Positions 17,000 through 26,684 are shown, counted from the stretch's first letter. The stretch: 64,000 nt of DNA from G963662905 sp965230045 (GCA_965230045.1 OZ245940.1:2294001-2358000); one strand, 5' to 3'. Program-made: numbers and translations. The notes: a model not told the origin generated them from the letters alone.

Positions 17000-17797
17000 A
17001 TGAAATTCTTATATTCCACATTTGTACTCATTTTCCTGGTAATGATAGTTCCGGTTCAGGCACAGCAAGTTGATGCCAAAAGTGAAGCCGTATTAACGGA
17101 AGAAGTTGAAGATATCAATAAAAACCAAAAAGATAATAATGGCCTGAAACAGGGCTATTGGGAGGAAGAAGATAGAGGCGAACTCAGCAAAGGGCAATAT
17201 GTTGATGACAAGAAAGAAGGACTTTGGAAAACCTACCATCGTCAGGGATTTTTAAAAGAAATGGCTGAATATAAAGATGGTGAGCTGAACGGTACGAAAG
17301 TAGTTATCGACCGCCGTGGATATTTGCACAGCGAGGCTATTTATGAGAAGGGCAAACTGGAAGGGCTTTTTGTGGAATATACCTATGGCGGAAGGCCAAC
17401 GAAAAAAATCAATTATACGGGAGGTATAGAAAATGGAATGAAGCAACTGTTTTACAAAAACGGCAAACTTCAGGAAGAGGGTATGATAAAAAACGGCCAG
17501 CGCGACGGTTATGCGAAATGGTATGATCAAAACGAAAACCTGATCGCCGAATACAATTATATTGATGGCGATTTTGATGGCAAGCAAACTACTTTCCATC
17601 CCAATGGAAATATAAAATCCCTTGAAGTTTATGAGAAAGGAACGCCCGTTGGTGAATATTCCGAATACTTTGCCAATGGCAAGATTAAGCAAACCGGCCG
17701 GTATGAGGATGGTTTGAAAGAAGGTAAATGGCTGATTTACAATCAAGATGGCGAAGTGATCCGTACCAATAAGTATAAAAAAGGGGAGATGAAGTAA
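17000..17797 (+). CDS. Exported MORN-variant repeat protein (YwqK-like)
   Basis: 265-residue secreted or periplasmic protein. A signal peptide (KFLYSTFVLIFLVMIVPVQAQ) is followed by about eight to nine MORN-variant repeats of roughly 22 residues with the pattern G-x-W/E-x-x-Y-x-x-x-G-x-x-K-x-x-x-x-Y-x-x-G, for example KEGLWKTYHRQGFLKEMAEY and EGKWLIYNQDGEVIRTNKY. Bacteroidota have many such proteins, often labelled antitoxin YwqK, but nothing here indicates a toxin partner. Function unknown; possibly an envelope protein. It has its own promoter and is followed by a terminator at 17829. Confidence 0.82.
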   Translation: MKFLYSTFVLIFLVMIVPVQAQQVDAKSEAVLTEEVEDINKNQKDNNGLKQGYWEEEDRGELSKGQYVDDKKEGLWKTYHRQGFLKEMAEYKDGELNGTKVVIDRRGYLHSEAIYEKGKLEGLFVEYTYGGRPTKKINYTGGIENGMKQLFYKNGKLQEEGMIKNGQRDGYAKWYDQNENLIAEYNYIDGDFDGKQTTFHPNGNIKSLEVYEKGTPVGEYSEYFANGKIKQTGRYEDGLKEGKWLIYNQDGEVIRTNKYKKGEMK

Positions 17798-17828
17798 AGC
17801 AAACAATCGTTTTAAAGATAATATGATG

Positions 17829-17858
17829 CCTACCCATTTGGGTGGGTATTATTTTTTC
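17829..17858 (+). terminator. Terminator after the MORN-repeat gene
   Basis: Hairpin CCTACCC-ATTT-GGGTGGG followed by a T-rich tail (TATTATTTTTT). Confidence 0.65.
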
Positions 17859-17887
17859 TGTTCAGGTATTTTGTCGAAATTGCGCCC

Positions 17888-18931
17888 ATGATTTACCTCC
17901 TGCTTCAAAATCCGGGGCACAACTGGGTATATTATACCAGCTCCGACAAACTGGCTCTTGCGGAATTGAGCCTGGCTTCCGGACATTTGTCCGTATCTGT
18001 AAACGATATTCAGATAAAAACGATAGAAAATATTCCTTATATCAGCCTGGAAACAGCTTCTGTGCTTAACGAAAAAGATATTGACCTGATTTCACGGCTT
18101 TCCTTTGTGTTCGCTGTTTTTCAGCTTGAAGATATTAGTGGAACAAGTATGCTTCGCCCTATTGCAAAAAGCAGTTTTGCGTACATGGATCCGAAAATTT
18201 CGTCCGTGCAGAAGTATAAAGGAAAAACCAATGAGCTTTTTACCCGCTTGATGATATCGGTGGGCATGATGAGCACGGATTATGATTATCATCAGAAAAT
18301 CAGCCTGCTCGATCCGGTTGCGGGCCGTGGAACCACGCTTTTTGAAGGCAGTGTGCATGGGTTTGATTTGTATGGTATTGAGCTGGATGGAAAAGCGGTA
18401 CACGAAGCGGCAGTCTTTTTTCGGAAATATCTCGAAGCAGAACGCATCAAACATAAGCAAAGCAAACGCCAGGTAGCGGGAAAAAGCAGATCCGAAGCCA
18501 TAATGATGCAGGAATTTGAATATGCCCTTTCGAAAGAGGATTTTAAATTGTCCGAAAAGATCAAAAAGTTGGGCTTGGTTCAGGGGAATACAGCTCATGC
18601 CGATCAGTATTTCAGGAAAAACCACTTCCATTTGATTGTTGGCGACCTGCCTTATGGTGTGCAGCATGGCAATACAGCAGGAAAAGCAAAATCATTTACC
18701 CGGAATCCATCCGAATTGCTGCATGCATGTCTCCCGGCATGGAAAACTGTTCTAAAGCCGGGCGGGGCAGTGGTCATCGCCTGGAATTCCTTCCTGGCTT
18801 CTCCCAAAAAGCTTGCAGCAATTTTTACGGAACAAGACTTTGAAGTGAAAACGGATGCGCCATACAATCAGTTTGAGCACATGGTCGATCATTCCATAAA
18901 ACGGGATGTTTTGGTGGCTTTGAAGAAGTGA
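17888..18931 (+). CDS. UPF0020/Trm11-type RNA methyltransferase-like protein
   Basis: 347-residue S-adenosylmethionine-dependent methylase of the UPF0020 (RNA guanine-N2) group. The SAM-binding motif LLDPVAGRGTTLFEG lies near residue 140, the acidic ribose-binding LYGIELDGKAV follows, and the catalytic (D/N)PPY-like motif appears as GDLPYGVQHGN near residue 255. The N-terminal 100 residues could be a degenerate substrate-binding domain but I do not see a clear THUMP domain. Closest known roles are tRNA G10 or 23S rRNA methylation, so the target here is uncertain. It stands between a terminator and mnmH, on the same strand as both neighbours. Confidence 0.72.
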   Translation: MIYLLLQNPGHNWVYYTSSDKLALAELSLASGHLSVSVNDIQIKTIENIPYISLETASVLNEKDIDLISRLSFVFAVFQLEDISGTSMLRPIAKSSFAYMDPKISSVQKYKGKTNELFTRLMISVGMMSTDYDYHQKISLLDPVAGRGTTLFEGSVHGFDLYGIELDGKAVHEAAVFFRKYLEAERIKHKQSKRQVAGKSRSEAIMMQEFEYALSKEDFKLSEKIKKLGLVQGNTAHADQYFRKNHFHLIVGDLPYGVQHGNTAGKAKSFTRNPSELLHACLPAWKTVLKPGGAVVIAWNSFLASPKKLAAIFTEQDFEVKTDAPYNQFEHMVDHSIKRDVLVALKK

Positions 18932-18962
18932 GTTCTTATCTTGAGTTTGAGCGATATGTAAT

Positions 18963-18990
18963 TTTGGTTCTCCCAATATCCCTATCTTTG
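18963..18990 (+). promoter_or_regulatory. Promoter of mnmH
   Basis: TTTG at 18963-18966 and TATCTTTG at 18983-18990. The spacer of 16 is slightly short. The -7 box ends 16 bases before the ATG. Confidence 0.5.
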
Positions 18991-19006
18991 CCGGTCAAAT
19001 CAGTTT

Positions 19007-20032
19007 ATGGCTCAAACCATCGATATAGAAGAAATGCTGCAATTGCGTGATAAAACGCCGGTTGTGGATGTCCGTACGCCGGCAGAATTCGAAATGGCTC
19101 ATATTCCGGAAGCGGTGAATATCCCTCTTTTTAGCAATGAGGAGCGTGTGGAGATTGGAACACTTTATAAGCAAAACGGAAAGAACAAAGCGGTGATGCG
19201 TGGTTTGGAATTTGTTGGGCCAAAGCTGCACGATCTGGCGAAAGCCGGAAAAAATACAGCCCGAAATTCCGATTTGATCGTCCACTGCTGGCGTGGCGGA
19301 ATGCGCTCACAAAGCATGGCCTGGTTATTTGAAACCGTGGGATTGAAAATAAAGCTCATTAGTGGCGGATATAAAAGTTATCGCCGTTGGGCGCAGAGCT
19401 GGTTTCGTAAAAATTGGCAATTTGTGGTTTTGAGTGGATATACCGGTAGCGGAAAAACGGCAATACTGCATGAATTGAAAAAAATGGGCGAGCAGGTTAT
19501 TGATCTTGAAGGTCTGGCGCATCATAAGGGCAGCAGTTTTGGCGCTTTGGGACAGGAAGAGCAGCCCAGTACAGAAATGTTTGAAAATAAACTTGCCGAG
19601 GATTTATCAAAAATGGATTTATCAAAAAGTGTGTGGATTGAAGATGAAAGCCGGATGGTGGGCCATGTGGCTGTTCCGGATATCCTGTTTCAAAAAATGC
19701 GCAATACGCGGGTAATCCGAATACTGGAGCCACAGGAAATCCGCCTGAACCGACTGGTAGATGAATATGCGGTTTTTGATAAAAGCCTCTTGCGCGCAGC
19801 AACAAAACGGATTGCCAAAAGGCTTGGGGGGCTTCAATATAAAAATGCAATAGAAGCTTTAGAAAATAATGATTTTAAGTCAGTTGCTGAAATTACGTTA
19901 AAGTATTACGATAAAGCCTACCTTTTTGGCCTGGAAAAAAGAAATCCGGCATACATCACCGAAGTACATTGCCCTCATGGTGATGCTGCCGAAAATGCGG
20001 TTATTGCCCTGAAATCGCTTCAGGAAAATTAA
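19007..20032 (+). CDS. mnmH: tRNA 2-selenouridine synthase
   Basis: MnmH (SelU) replaces sulfur by selenium at the wobble 2-thiouridine of certain tRNAs, by way of a geranylated intermediate. An N-terminal rhodanese domain has the catalytic Cys94 in VHCWRGGMRSQS. The P-loop domain has GYTGSGKT at residues 144-151 and continues with DLEGLAHHKGSSFGALG, a family hallmark. Length 341 aa is normal. The selD gene needed for selenophosphate is not in the window. A non-coding repeat element is inserted 9 bases after the stop codon. Confidence 0.93.
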   Translation: MAQTIDIEEMLQLRDKTPVVDVRTPAEFEMAHIPEAVNIPLFSNEERVEIGTLYKQNGKNKAVMRGLEFVGPKLHDLAKAGKNTARNSDLIVHCWRGGMRSQSMAWLFETVGLKIKLISGGYKSYRRWAQSWFRKNWQFVVLSGYTGSGKTAILHELKKMGEQVIDLEGLAHHKGSSFGALGQEEQPSTEMFENKLAEDLSKMDLSKSVWIEDESRMVGHVAVPDILFQKMRNTRVIRILEPQEIRLNRLVDEYAVFDKSLLRAATKRIAKRLGGLQYKNAIEALENNDFKSVAEITLKYYDKAYLFGLEKRNPAYITEVHCPHGDAAENAVIALKSLQEN

Positions 20033-20041
20033 ACTATTTTG

Positions 20042-20370
20042 GGTTCTACACGGAATTTCGTGGAAAGAAATTAGAATGCTATTTCAAACAGATTCCTCCA
20101 AAGTTTCCTCATTCTTCGGAAAACTTTGTCGGAATGACGCGTTTTTATGAAGTCAGGAGGCAAATGCGGCTTGGTCACTGAGCGGAGTCGAAGTGCGCCG
20201 CATTTGCCTTAAACACCTAATAAACAGCGTCATTCCGACCGGAACAAAGCCAAACGAAGTGATTAAGGCTTTGTGAAAGGAGGAATCTGTTAGGGATCAA
20301 TAGTTTATTAATAAATATCTCCATATTATTTTCAAACATTATTGTTACCCACGAAATTCCTAGTAGAACC
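20042..20370 (+). repeat. MITE-like element, copy 1 (329 bp)
   Basis: Non-coding element bounded by inverted ends: GGTTCTACACGGAATTTCGT on the left and the complement of GGTTCTACTAGGAATTTCGT on the right. A 7-bp direct repeat TATTTTG sits immediately outside both ends (20035-20041, 20371-20377), which is a target-site duplication. Inside, further inverted pairs (ACAGATTCCTCC, CGGAATGACGC, GGCAAATGCGG) make nearly the whole element one long imperfect hairpin. Copy 2 at 33924 is almost identical except in the central loop. No transposase is encoded. It fills the gap between the convergent mnmH and lipoprotein genes. Confidence 0.85.
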
Positions 20371-20816
20371 TATTTTGAAGGCGTTGTAATACTGGTTTGG
20401 CTTGTGAGCGGAATGTCTTTTATCGGAGAGGAAGCGCCTAAAGAAACATTGGATGAGCTAAATCCGCCATCGGTTCCCGTATAGCCAACAGTACCTGAAA
20501 CACTCAGGCTTTTACCTGTAAGCAAGGTGCAGCTTGTTTTAAAATTGAAGGTTTTGCCCTTAGCAATGCCATCAAAGCTCAGTGTCCATGGAAAATCAGG
20601 ATTTTCAAGCGTTTTGCTGGTTCCGTCAGCATCAGTATAGGTAATTACAAAATCTTTGTATGAACTTGCATCGCCATCAGTACGGTCGAGTTGATAGGCG
20701 ATTGTGTAAGTGACAACTTTAGGATCATCCGGATCGTCGTTTTCATCATCTGAGCAGGAAGCAAAAAGCAGGCTGAAGGCCAGGATTCCAAACAGGAAAT
20801 ACAGAGTGTTTTTCAT
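20370..20816 (-). CDS. Hypothetical lipoprotein, beta-rich
   Basis: 148-residue predicted lipoprotein with a signal peptide, lipobox FASC and Cys21, then an acidic stretch (SDDENDDPDDP) that in Bacteroidota often directs surface export. The rest is Thr/Ser-rich with alternating hydrophobic residues, compatible with one immunoglobulin-like beta domain. Function unknown. Its stop codon coincides with the boundary of MITE copy 1. Before the insertion the stop would have been the same TAG, so the protein end is probably original. Confidence 0.7.
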   Translation of the reverse strand: MKNTLYFLFGILAFSLLFASCSDDENDDPDDPKVVTYTIAYQLDRTDGDASSYKDFVITYTDADGTSKTLENPDFPWTLSFDGIAKGKTFNFKTSCTLLTGKSLSVSGTVGYTGTDGGFSSSNVSLGASSPIKDIPLTSQTSITTPSK

Positions 20817-20862
20817 AATAGGCTGTTTTTAAAATTTGTTGCTAATTTACTGCTTTTCCCTG

Positions 20863-20905
20863 AAAAAAAAACAAGCCATGATATTGAACAAATAACATGG
20901 CTTGT
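20863..20905 (-). terminator. Terminator of the RND efflux operon
   Basis: Perfect 10-bp inverted repeat ACAAGCCATG / CATGGCTTGT with a 15-base loop. On the minus strand it is followed by eight or more T. It lies 20 bases after the outer-membrane factor gene. Confidence 0.75.
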
Positions 20906-20925
20906 ATATGCAAACAGCTATTAAT

Positions 20926-22290
20926 TTATTTGCCCACAACCCGTTTATATCGGGCTTTGGAAATTTCAAAATTTGTTAGGGCACGAATGAGCTCAGTATG
21001 TGCCTGCTGCCAGCTTGCCTGGGCATCGAGTACCTGCGTAATGGTGTTCAGCCCGGCATCATAGCCTATTTGGGTTTCTTCCAGGCTTTCTTCGGCTTCC
21101 GCTTTGCTTTTGCGTGCAAGCGCAATTGCTTCGATGCTCTCGTCGAGTCGCGTAAGGGCTTGACTTACCTCAAGGCTGATCAGATCGCGTGTATTGGCAA
21201 GTTGCACCATGCTTTGTTCTTTTCGGAGCTGTGCCGCTTTCATTCGGTGGCTGCTTTCTCTCCAGTGAAAAACGGGAATGCTTATTTGCCCGGAAATCAT
21301 GGTATTCCATTGGCCGTCCATCAAATCATTTACTTTGCTGTAGGTATAACTGGCGCCAACGCCTAGCTGTGGCAAATAATCGGCCCGAACATTTTTACGT
21401 TCTAACTCATTGATTTCTATTTGTTTTTCCAGCATATTCAGCTCCTGGCGCAGTGATAATGCCCTGTTGATGCTTTCCGACGTATCAGGGATTATAGTTT
21501 GTTGCATGACCGTATCACTTATCGTGATGTCCGATTGCACATCCAGTCCAATAATCTGGCATAATTGCATTTTAGCCAGTTTTAGGCCGTTTCTTGCTTG
21601 AATCTCATTGAGTTCGGCTTGGTTTTTCTGAACGCGCACCTGCAATAAATCACTGCGGGGCACGAGTCCCAATTCGTAGCTGTCGGAGAGCTGTTCTTCA
21701 AGCTCGGTGAGCAGATCAATATATTTTCCTGCCAGTTTCAGGCTTTCTTTTACAGCCAGAACAGTCCAATATGCCTTATCGGTTTGTTCCAGTATCTGGC
21801 TTTTATTAAGCTCCAGATTGTTTTTACTGATGCCTACTGCAATATCAGCCATTTTATTGGCATTGCGGATTTTGCCACCGGCATAAACGGCCTGGCTGAC
21901 GCTTAGATCGGCGGTATAGTAAAGGATTTCGTCTAGCCCAAGAGAAAACCCGGGAAACCAAACATCGCTTTCACCGCTGTAATTTCCAGCCTGAGCTTCT
22001 TCGGCACTATTGGCCGTAGGAAGGAAAAATCCCGGCATACCAATATCATCAATATTGGGCAGGTACATCCCGCTGCCGCTTGCATCGAATTTGGGCAGGT
22101 AGTTGGTGAATGCTTCTTTTTTATTTGCTTCAGCTTCACCAATTTGTAAACGTGCTTCCTGAAGCTGTTTATTATATTGTATGGCCATGGCCCTGGACGA
22201 ATCCAGGCTGATGACCTCTTGCGCATTGGCCCGGCCTGCCAAAAGGAGCAGAGCCAGTATCAGGGCATATGTTGCTTTAATATAGTTCAT
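20926..22290 (-). CDS. TolC family outer membrane efflux protein
   Basis: Outer-membrane channel of a tripartite efflux pump. After the signal peptide (YIKATYALILALLLLAGRANAQ) the mature protein shows the duplicated coiled-coil pattern of TolC proteins, with long heptad-like helices near residues 55-90, 165-260 and 365-445, and a typical end (YKRVVGK). I start at the ATG at 22290, which gives 454 aa with a proper signal peptide and a 7-base gap to the RND gene. The longer frame adds a 25-residue stretch overlapping the RND gene. Last gene of the adaptor-RND-TolC operon. Confidence 0.9.
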   Translation of the reverse strand: MNYIKATYALILALLLLAGRANAQEVISLDSSRAMAIQYNKQLQEARLQIGEAEANKKEAFTNYLPKFDASGSGMYLPNIDDIGMPGFFLPTANSAEEAQAGNYSGESDVWFPGFSLGLDEILYYTADLSVSQAVYAGGKIRNANKMADIAVGISKNNLELNKSQILEQTDKAYWTVLAVKESLKLAGKYIDLLTELEEQLSDSYELGLVPRSDLLQVRVQKNQAELNEIQARNGLKLAKMQLCQIIGLDVQSDITISDTVMQQTIIPDTSESINRALSLRQELNMLEKQIEINELERKNVRADYLPQLGVGASYTYSKVNDLMDGQWNTMISGQISIPVFHWRESSHRMKAAQLRKEQSMVQLANTRDLISLEVSQALTRLDESIEAIALARKSKAEAEESLEETQIGYDAGLNTITQVLDAQASWQQAHTELIRALTNFEISKARYKRVVGK

Positions 22291-22297
22291 GTTCCGT

Positions 22298-25200
22298 TTA
22301 TTTTGAAATTTGTTTGAGGGGCTTAGTGTCAATTCGATATAAAATTGCATATAAAACAGGGACAATGATCAGGGTAATGACCGTACCGACCAGCAGGCCA
22401 AACATAATAGCTGTAGCCATACTGGCAAACATATCGTCGAACAGCAAGGGAGCCATACCTAAAACGGTTGTGAGCGATGCCATAAGCACCGGGCGGAACC
22501 TTGATACGGCCGCATCGATGGTTGCATGGAGTTTGTCCTTGCCGTTTTTCAAATCTACATTGATTTGATCGAGCAAAACAATGGCATTTTTGATCATCAT
22601 GCCAATAAGCCCCAGCGAACCGATAATCGTCATAAACCCAAATGCATTGCCTGTTATCAACATGCCCATGATTACACCAATAAAAGCCAGTGGGACCACT
22701 GCAAAAACAATGATTGGCTGCCTGAAGTTATTGAAGAGCCCGATTACAATCAGGATCATCAGCATAATGGCCAGAGGGAAGTAGGTCATGATATCTTCGT
22801 TGGCCTGTATGTTTTGTTCGTGCTCTCCCAGCCATTCCATTTTATATCCTTTGGGGATTTCAATGGCTTCGATATCTTTATGAAGCTGGTGCCATAAATC
22901 CGGTACACTAACTTCCGGTACAGGATCGCATTGTGCTTTTATGGCCAGCTCACTGTTGTAGTGCTGTAGCTGGTTGTCTTCCCATCCAATTTTCAGGCTG
23001 TCCGTAACCTGATTGAGCGGAACACTCGAAGCGCCTTGTCCCCAAACGGGAAGAAGTGGAATTTGATTGATTTCCTTCATGGATGATTCATCCAGTTTGA
23101 GCATCATCAGAAGCGATTCATCGCCATCCCAATATTGGCCAACCGGCATGCCGTTATTTGCAATGGCAATACTGTTGCTGAGGTTATCACGTGAAATGCC
23201 CAGCTGTTTGCCTTTGTTCTGGCTGTAGTAAGGGTTCAGCGTTTTGGTCATGTTTTTCCAGTTATCGGTAACAACGGAAACATTTTCATTTGCCCTCATT
23301 ATATCCTTGGCTTCTTTGGCTAACTGACGGAGTACTTCGGGATCCGGCCCACTGAATTTTGCTTCAATCAGATACTCGGCAGAAATTGGCTGGTAATTTC
23401 TGGAGCGTATCATTGCCTGTGGATAATGCTTTTTGATGTATTCACCAACTTTTGGCGCAAGATCCAAAGCGGCATCATAATCTGTAGTGTTGATGATGAT
23501 TTCGCCATAACTACTGCTATAGGAATTTACCGGACGCATCAATGTGTATCGTGCAGGGGTTGAGCCTATGGCGGTGGTGATGTCTGTAATTCCGTCCCAA
23601 TCTGCTATGCTGTGGCTGATTTGGGTGATGTCGCGGTCCACTTCTTCAATATCTGATCCGGCAGGCAGGTAATACTCAACAAAAAACTGGTTGTAAGCCA
23701 TGGAGGGGAAGAAAATCTGCTTCACAAAGCGGAACGACCACATTGAAAGTATGAAAACGATAGCAGTAATGACAATAACTACTGTTTTATGAAGCAATGC
23801 ATATCGGATAAGTTGACCAAACTTTCGGTAAAACAGGCCGCTATATGGGTCATCGTTTTCTTTGGCCGTATTTTGATTCTTTTTGCTTTCTTTTTTGTAG
23901 AAGAAACGGGCCATAAAGGGCGTTTGAATCATCGCCAGTATCCAGCTGATGAACAGTGAAATGGCCAGAACAAAGAAAAGCGAGCGCAGGAATTCGCCGG
24001 CTCCTCCGGGCGACAAAGCCAATGGCAGGAATGCAAGAATGGCGACCAGGGTTGCGCCAAGAAGCGGTATGGCTGTTTGCTTTGCCGCAAAAGTGAAAGG
24101 ATTCCTGCCCGGGATTTTCCTCTTCAGGTCAACCAAAATTCCATCGGCAACAACAATTGAGTTGTCAACAAGCATCCCCATAGCAATGATAATGGCTGCC
24201 AGGGAAACCCTTTGTAGTTGTACATCAAAACCAAACATCATGATAAATGTGCCAAGAATGGTGAGTACCAGACCGCTGGCAATCAGGAAACCACTGCGGA
24301 AACCCATGGATAGCAAAAGGACACCAATTACAATCAAGACGGATTCGATCAGGTTGATCATAAAATTACTGATGGCTTCTTTAACACGTACGGATTGGTG
24401 GAAAACCGGATTGAATTCCACGCCAACAGGGAAATTATTTTCCAGGTTTTCAATGCATTGGTCAATTTCTTTTCCAACGGTGATGATGTTGACACCACTG
24501 GCCGCTGAAATACCAATGCCCAGGGCGGGCACTCCATCGGCTCGAAGCCCACTGGTGCGTGGTTCCATATAGGAGCGGCTTATTTCTGCAACATCGCCCA
24601 ACAAATATTTTCCTCCCGAAGGAATCTGTATGACCATATTCCGGAGCTCATCAAGCGATTTGAACTTTTCGCCGACATTCAGGCGCATACGTTCTGTGCC
24701 GTAAACCAGGCTGCCGGGATTGGCCGGATTAGTTTGGTCGTTAATGAGCTGAACGATCATCATGGGGTTAATGCCCAGTTGTGCAAATTTTTCCTTGCTG
24801 AAAATAATGTCCACTGTTTCTGTTCGTTCGCCCATTATTTCCACGTTTTTAACACCATCAATCAGGCTGATGGCCTGTTTTGCTTCTTTGGCATAAGCGT
24901 GCAGTTCTTCATATGAGTATCCATCGCCACAAAGTGTAAAAAAGATACCATAAACATCCCCAAAATCATCAAGTACGATAGGCGCCTGTGCCCCGGAAGG
25001 AAGATTGTTGCTCGCATCGGAGATTTTTTTGCGCAGCTTGTCCCAGTATTGAGGCAGTTCATCAACACCGACCTTTCCCCAGTCGAGGTTTATGGTGATG
25101 TCGCAAAGCCCCGGTAATGAGCGGCTTTGAATATTATCGATATAATCGAGTTTCCGGATGGCTTTTTCCAGTTCAACCGTAACTTCCTGTTCTACTTCTT

Positions 25201-25363
25201 CGGCAGAAGCGCCAGGATAGATGCACATTACTTTGGCCGCCTTAATGGGTATTTCGGCATCTTCTAGTTTCCCCAGGTTCATATAGGAAATGATACCGCC
25301 AATAAAGACCAGAATCAGTGCAAAACTTATAAATGCCTTTTGATTCAGAATTTTATCTAGCAT
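22298..25363 (-). CDS. RND family efflux permease
   Basis: Inner-membrane proton-driven pump of the RND superfamily, 1021 residues, with the expected pseudo-duplicated layout: TM1, a large periplasmic loop, TM2-6, then TM7, a second periplasmic loop and TM8-12. The start (LDKILNQKAFISFALILVFI) and the first loop (YPGASAEEVEQEV) are typical. The proton-relay region in TM4 is GMLVDNSIVVADG with Asp near residue 400. It belongs to the drug/hydrophobe rather than metal branch by general look, but the substrate cannot be assigned. A periplasmic adaptor gene precedes it and a TolC gene follows. Confidence 0.92.
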   Translation of the reverse strand: MLDKILNQKAFISFALILVFIGGIISYMNLGKLEDAEIPIKAAKVMCIYPGASAEEVEQEVTVELEKAIRKLDYIDNIQSRSLPGLCDITINLDWGKVGVDELPQYWDKLRKKISDASNNLPSGAQAPIVLDDFGDVYGIFFTLCGDGYSYEELHAYAKEAKQAISLIDGVKNVEIMGERTETVDIIFSKEKFAQLGINPMMIVQLINDQTNPANPGSLVYGTERMRLNVGEKFKSLDELRNMVIQIPSGGKYLLGDVAEISRSYMEPRTSGLRADGVPALGIGISAASGVNIITVGKEIDQCIENLENNFPVGVEFNPVFHQSVRVKEAISNFMINLIESVLIVIGVLLLSMGFRSGFLIASGLVLTILGTFIMMFGFDVQLQRVSLAAIIIAMGMLVDNSIVVADGILVDLKRKIPGRNPFTFAAKQTAIPLLGATLVAILAFLPLALSPGGAGEFLRSLFFVLAISLFISWILAMIQTPFMARFFYKKESKKNQNTAKENDDPYSGLFYRKFGQLIRYALLHKTVVIVITAIVFILSMWSFRFVKQIFFPSMAYNQFFVEYYLPAGSDIEEVDRDITQISHSIADWDGITDITTAIGSTPARYTLMRPVNSYSSSYGEIIINTTDYDAALDLAPKVGEYIKKHYPQAMIRSRNYQPISAEYLIEAKFSGPDPEVLRQLAKEAKDIMRANENVSVVTDNWKNMTKTLNPYYSQNKGKQLGISRDNLSNSIAIANNGMPVGQYWDGDESLLMMLKLDESSMKEINQIPLLPVWGQGASSVPLNQVTDSLKIGWEDNQLQHYNSELAIKAQCDPVPEVSVPDLWHQLHKDIEAIEIPKGYKMEWLGEHEQNIQANEDIMTYFPLAIMLMILIVIGLFNNFRQPIIVFAVVPLAFIGVIMGMLITGNAFGFMTIIGSLGLIGMMIKNAIVLLDQINVDLKNGKDKLHATIDAAVSRFRPVLMASLTTVLGMAPLLFDDMFASMATAIMFGLLVGTVITLIIVPVLYAILYRIDTKPLKQISK

Positions 25364-25389
25364 ATTGATATTCTATTTGATGAATGAAA

Positions 25390-26427
25390 TTAATTGGATA
25401 AACGTACTTTTTGCCCCTCAGTAACAAAATGCGTTCCTGCGGTAAGAATGCGGGTGCCGTTGTTCAAGCCGCTCTCTAAGAGCAGTTTCCCATCGTTGAG
25501 CGCCTTTCCACATATTACTTCCTGTTTTTTCAGTGTATTGTTCTTGTTGATTATCCAAACGAAAGATTTTCCTGTTTCATGGAAAACGGCTTCTGCAGGG
25601 ATAACGATAAATGCATCCGCTAACTCCCTATCGAATGATAAATTGACCGTAGTGCTCATTCCCGATTTAAGCGTATTGTTTTGGTTTTTTACCTGAAGGC
25701 GTACTTCGTAAAGATTGTTGGGGTCGGCTTTTTCGCTGATACTTTTTAATTCAGCAGAAATATGGGGCAATTTAGCGTGTTTTACCTCAATTTCAAATTT
25801 GGGGTTTTTATCAAAAAAGGCCAGATGTGCTTCCGGAACTTCAAAGATAACTTCTACTTTGCTCATATCCAGCAAGCTGATAATTGGCTGGCCAGGACCT
25901 ACGGCTTCATGGTTTTCGACAAAAACTTCGAAAACATAGCCTGTAAATGGTGCAAGCAAACGGCAATCGTTTACTGCATTTTGAGCATTTTCATAATTGC
26001 TTTTTGCCAGAAGGTATCCCGATTTTAATTTGTCCAAAGTGTTTTCCGGTAGTTTTCCTTTATCATACAACTTTTGATAACGCTCGTATTCGCCTTTGGC
26101 TTGTTCGTATTGTACTTTGGCGGCATTCAGTGCCAGGCGGTGGTCGCGGCTATCAATTTGGGCAATCAGGCTTCCTTCTTTGATCAGTTCGCCTTCGGTG
26201 GCATTAAGCTTTTCCAATTCACCGCCGGTTCGGAATGAAATATTAACTTTTCGGCTCTCGGCCAATTTCCCGAAGTAAGAATATTCTTCATGGTTCTGAT
26301 TGTATCCCACAACCATTGATCTCACCAGACGGTCTTCTTTTTTTGCCTCACTTACTTGTATTTCCGAGCACGATTGTACCAAAAATGCAAGGATAAGCAT
26401 GTTCATTAATACCATTAATTTTCTCAT
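25390..26427 (-). CDS. RND efflux periplasmic adaptor lipoprotein (HlyD/MFP)
   Basis: Membrane-fusion protein linking the RND pump to TolC. A lipoprotein signal ends in VQSC with Cys20. Then follow a barrel-sandwich half (KLNATEGELIKEGSLIAQID), a short helical hairpin (residues about 85-140), the second half (CRLLAPFTGYVFEV) and the beta-barrel and membrane-proximal domains. I start at the ATG at 26427, which begins the signal peptide; the open frame extends 38 codons further upstream without signal character. 345 aa. First gene of the efflux operon. Confidence 0.9.
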   Translation of the reverse strand: MRKLMVLMNMLILAFLVQSCSEIQVSEAKKEDRLVRSMVVGYNQNHEEYSYFGKLAESRKVNISFRTGGELEKLNATEGELIKEGSLIAQIDSRDHRLALNAAKVQYEQAKGEYERYQKLYDKGKLPENTLDKLKSGYLLAKSNYENAQNAVNDCRLLAPFTGYVFEVFVENHEAVGPGQPIISLLDMSKVEVIFEVPEAHLAFFDKNPKFEIEVKHAKLPHISAELKSISEKADPNNLYEVRLQVKNQNNTLKSGMSTTVNLSFDRELADAFIVIPAEAVFHETGKSFVWIINKNNTLKKQEVICGKALNDGKLLLESGLNNGTRILTAGTHFVTEGQKVRLSN

Positions 26428-26494
26428 TCTTTTTTTCGTGTTATTTAATTTGTTCTTTAACTCAGCCCGTTTGGGTTTTTTAACCAAAACGCTG

Positions 26495-26502
26495 CAAAAA
26501 TA
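26495..26502 (-). promoter_or_regulatory. -7 box of the efflux operon
   Basis: TATTTTTG on the minus strand, 67 bases before the adaptor start, matches TAnnTTTG. No convincing -33 box is visible and no regulator gene is adjacent. Confidence 0.35.
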
Positions 26503-26653
26503 CCATGAGCTTTCGCTCCAGTCGTTTATCTGAAAAAGCATAGGTTCTGTTGCCTTGGATGTACTTTTTTGGGTTTTGCTGTAAGATGTTGATTAATAAT
26601 GTTATGTGCGTTCGGATACATCGGTTGTACTTTTCTGTGGGAGAAATTTGCAC

Positions 26654-26684
26654 AAAAAAAGCCCTCTGAAATAGAGAGGGCTTT
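26654..26684 (-). terminator. Terminator of the LemA/DUF3137 gene cluster
   Basis: Stem AAAGCCCTCT / AGAGGGCTTT with a 7-base loop. On the minus strand it ends in seven T. It is 29 bases after the stop of the last gene. Confidence 0.75.

Noticed and set aside
23949..24572. 207-codon plus-strand frame inside the RND gene
   Set aside because: Shadow of the RND permease on the opposite strand; composition rich in Arg/Met/Thr without any domain.
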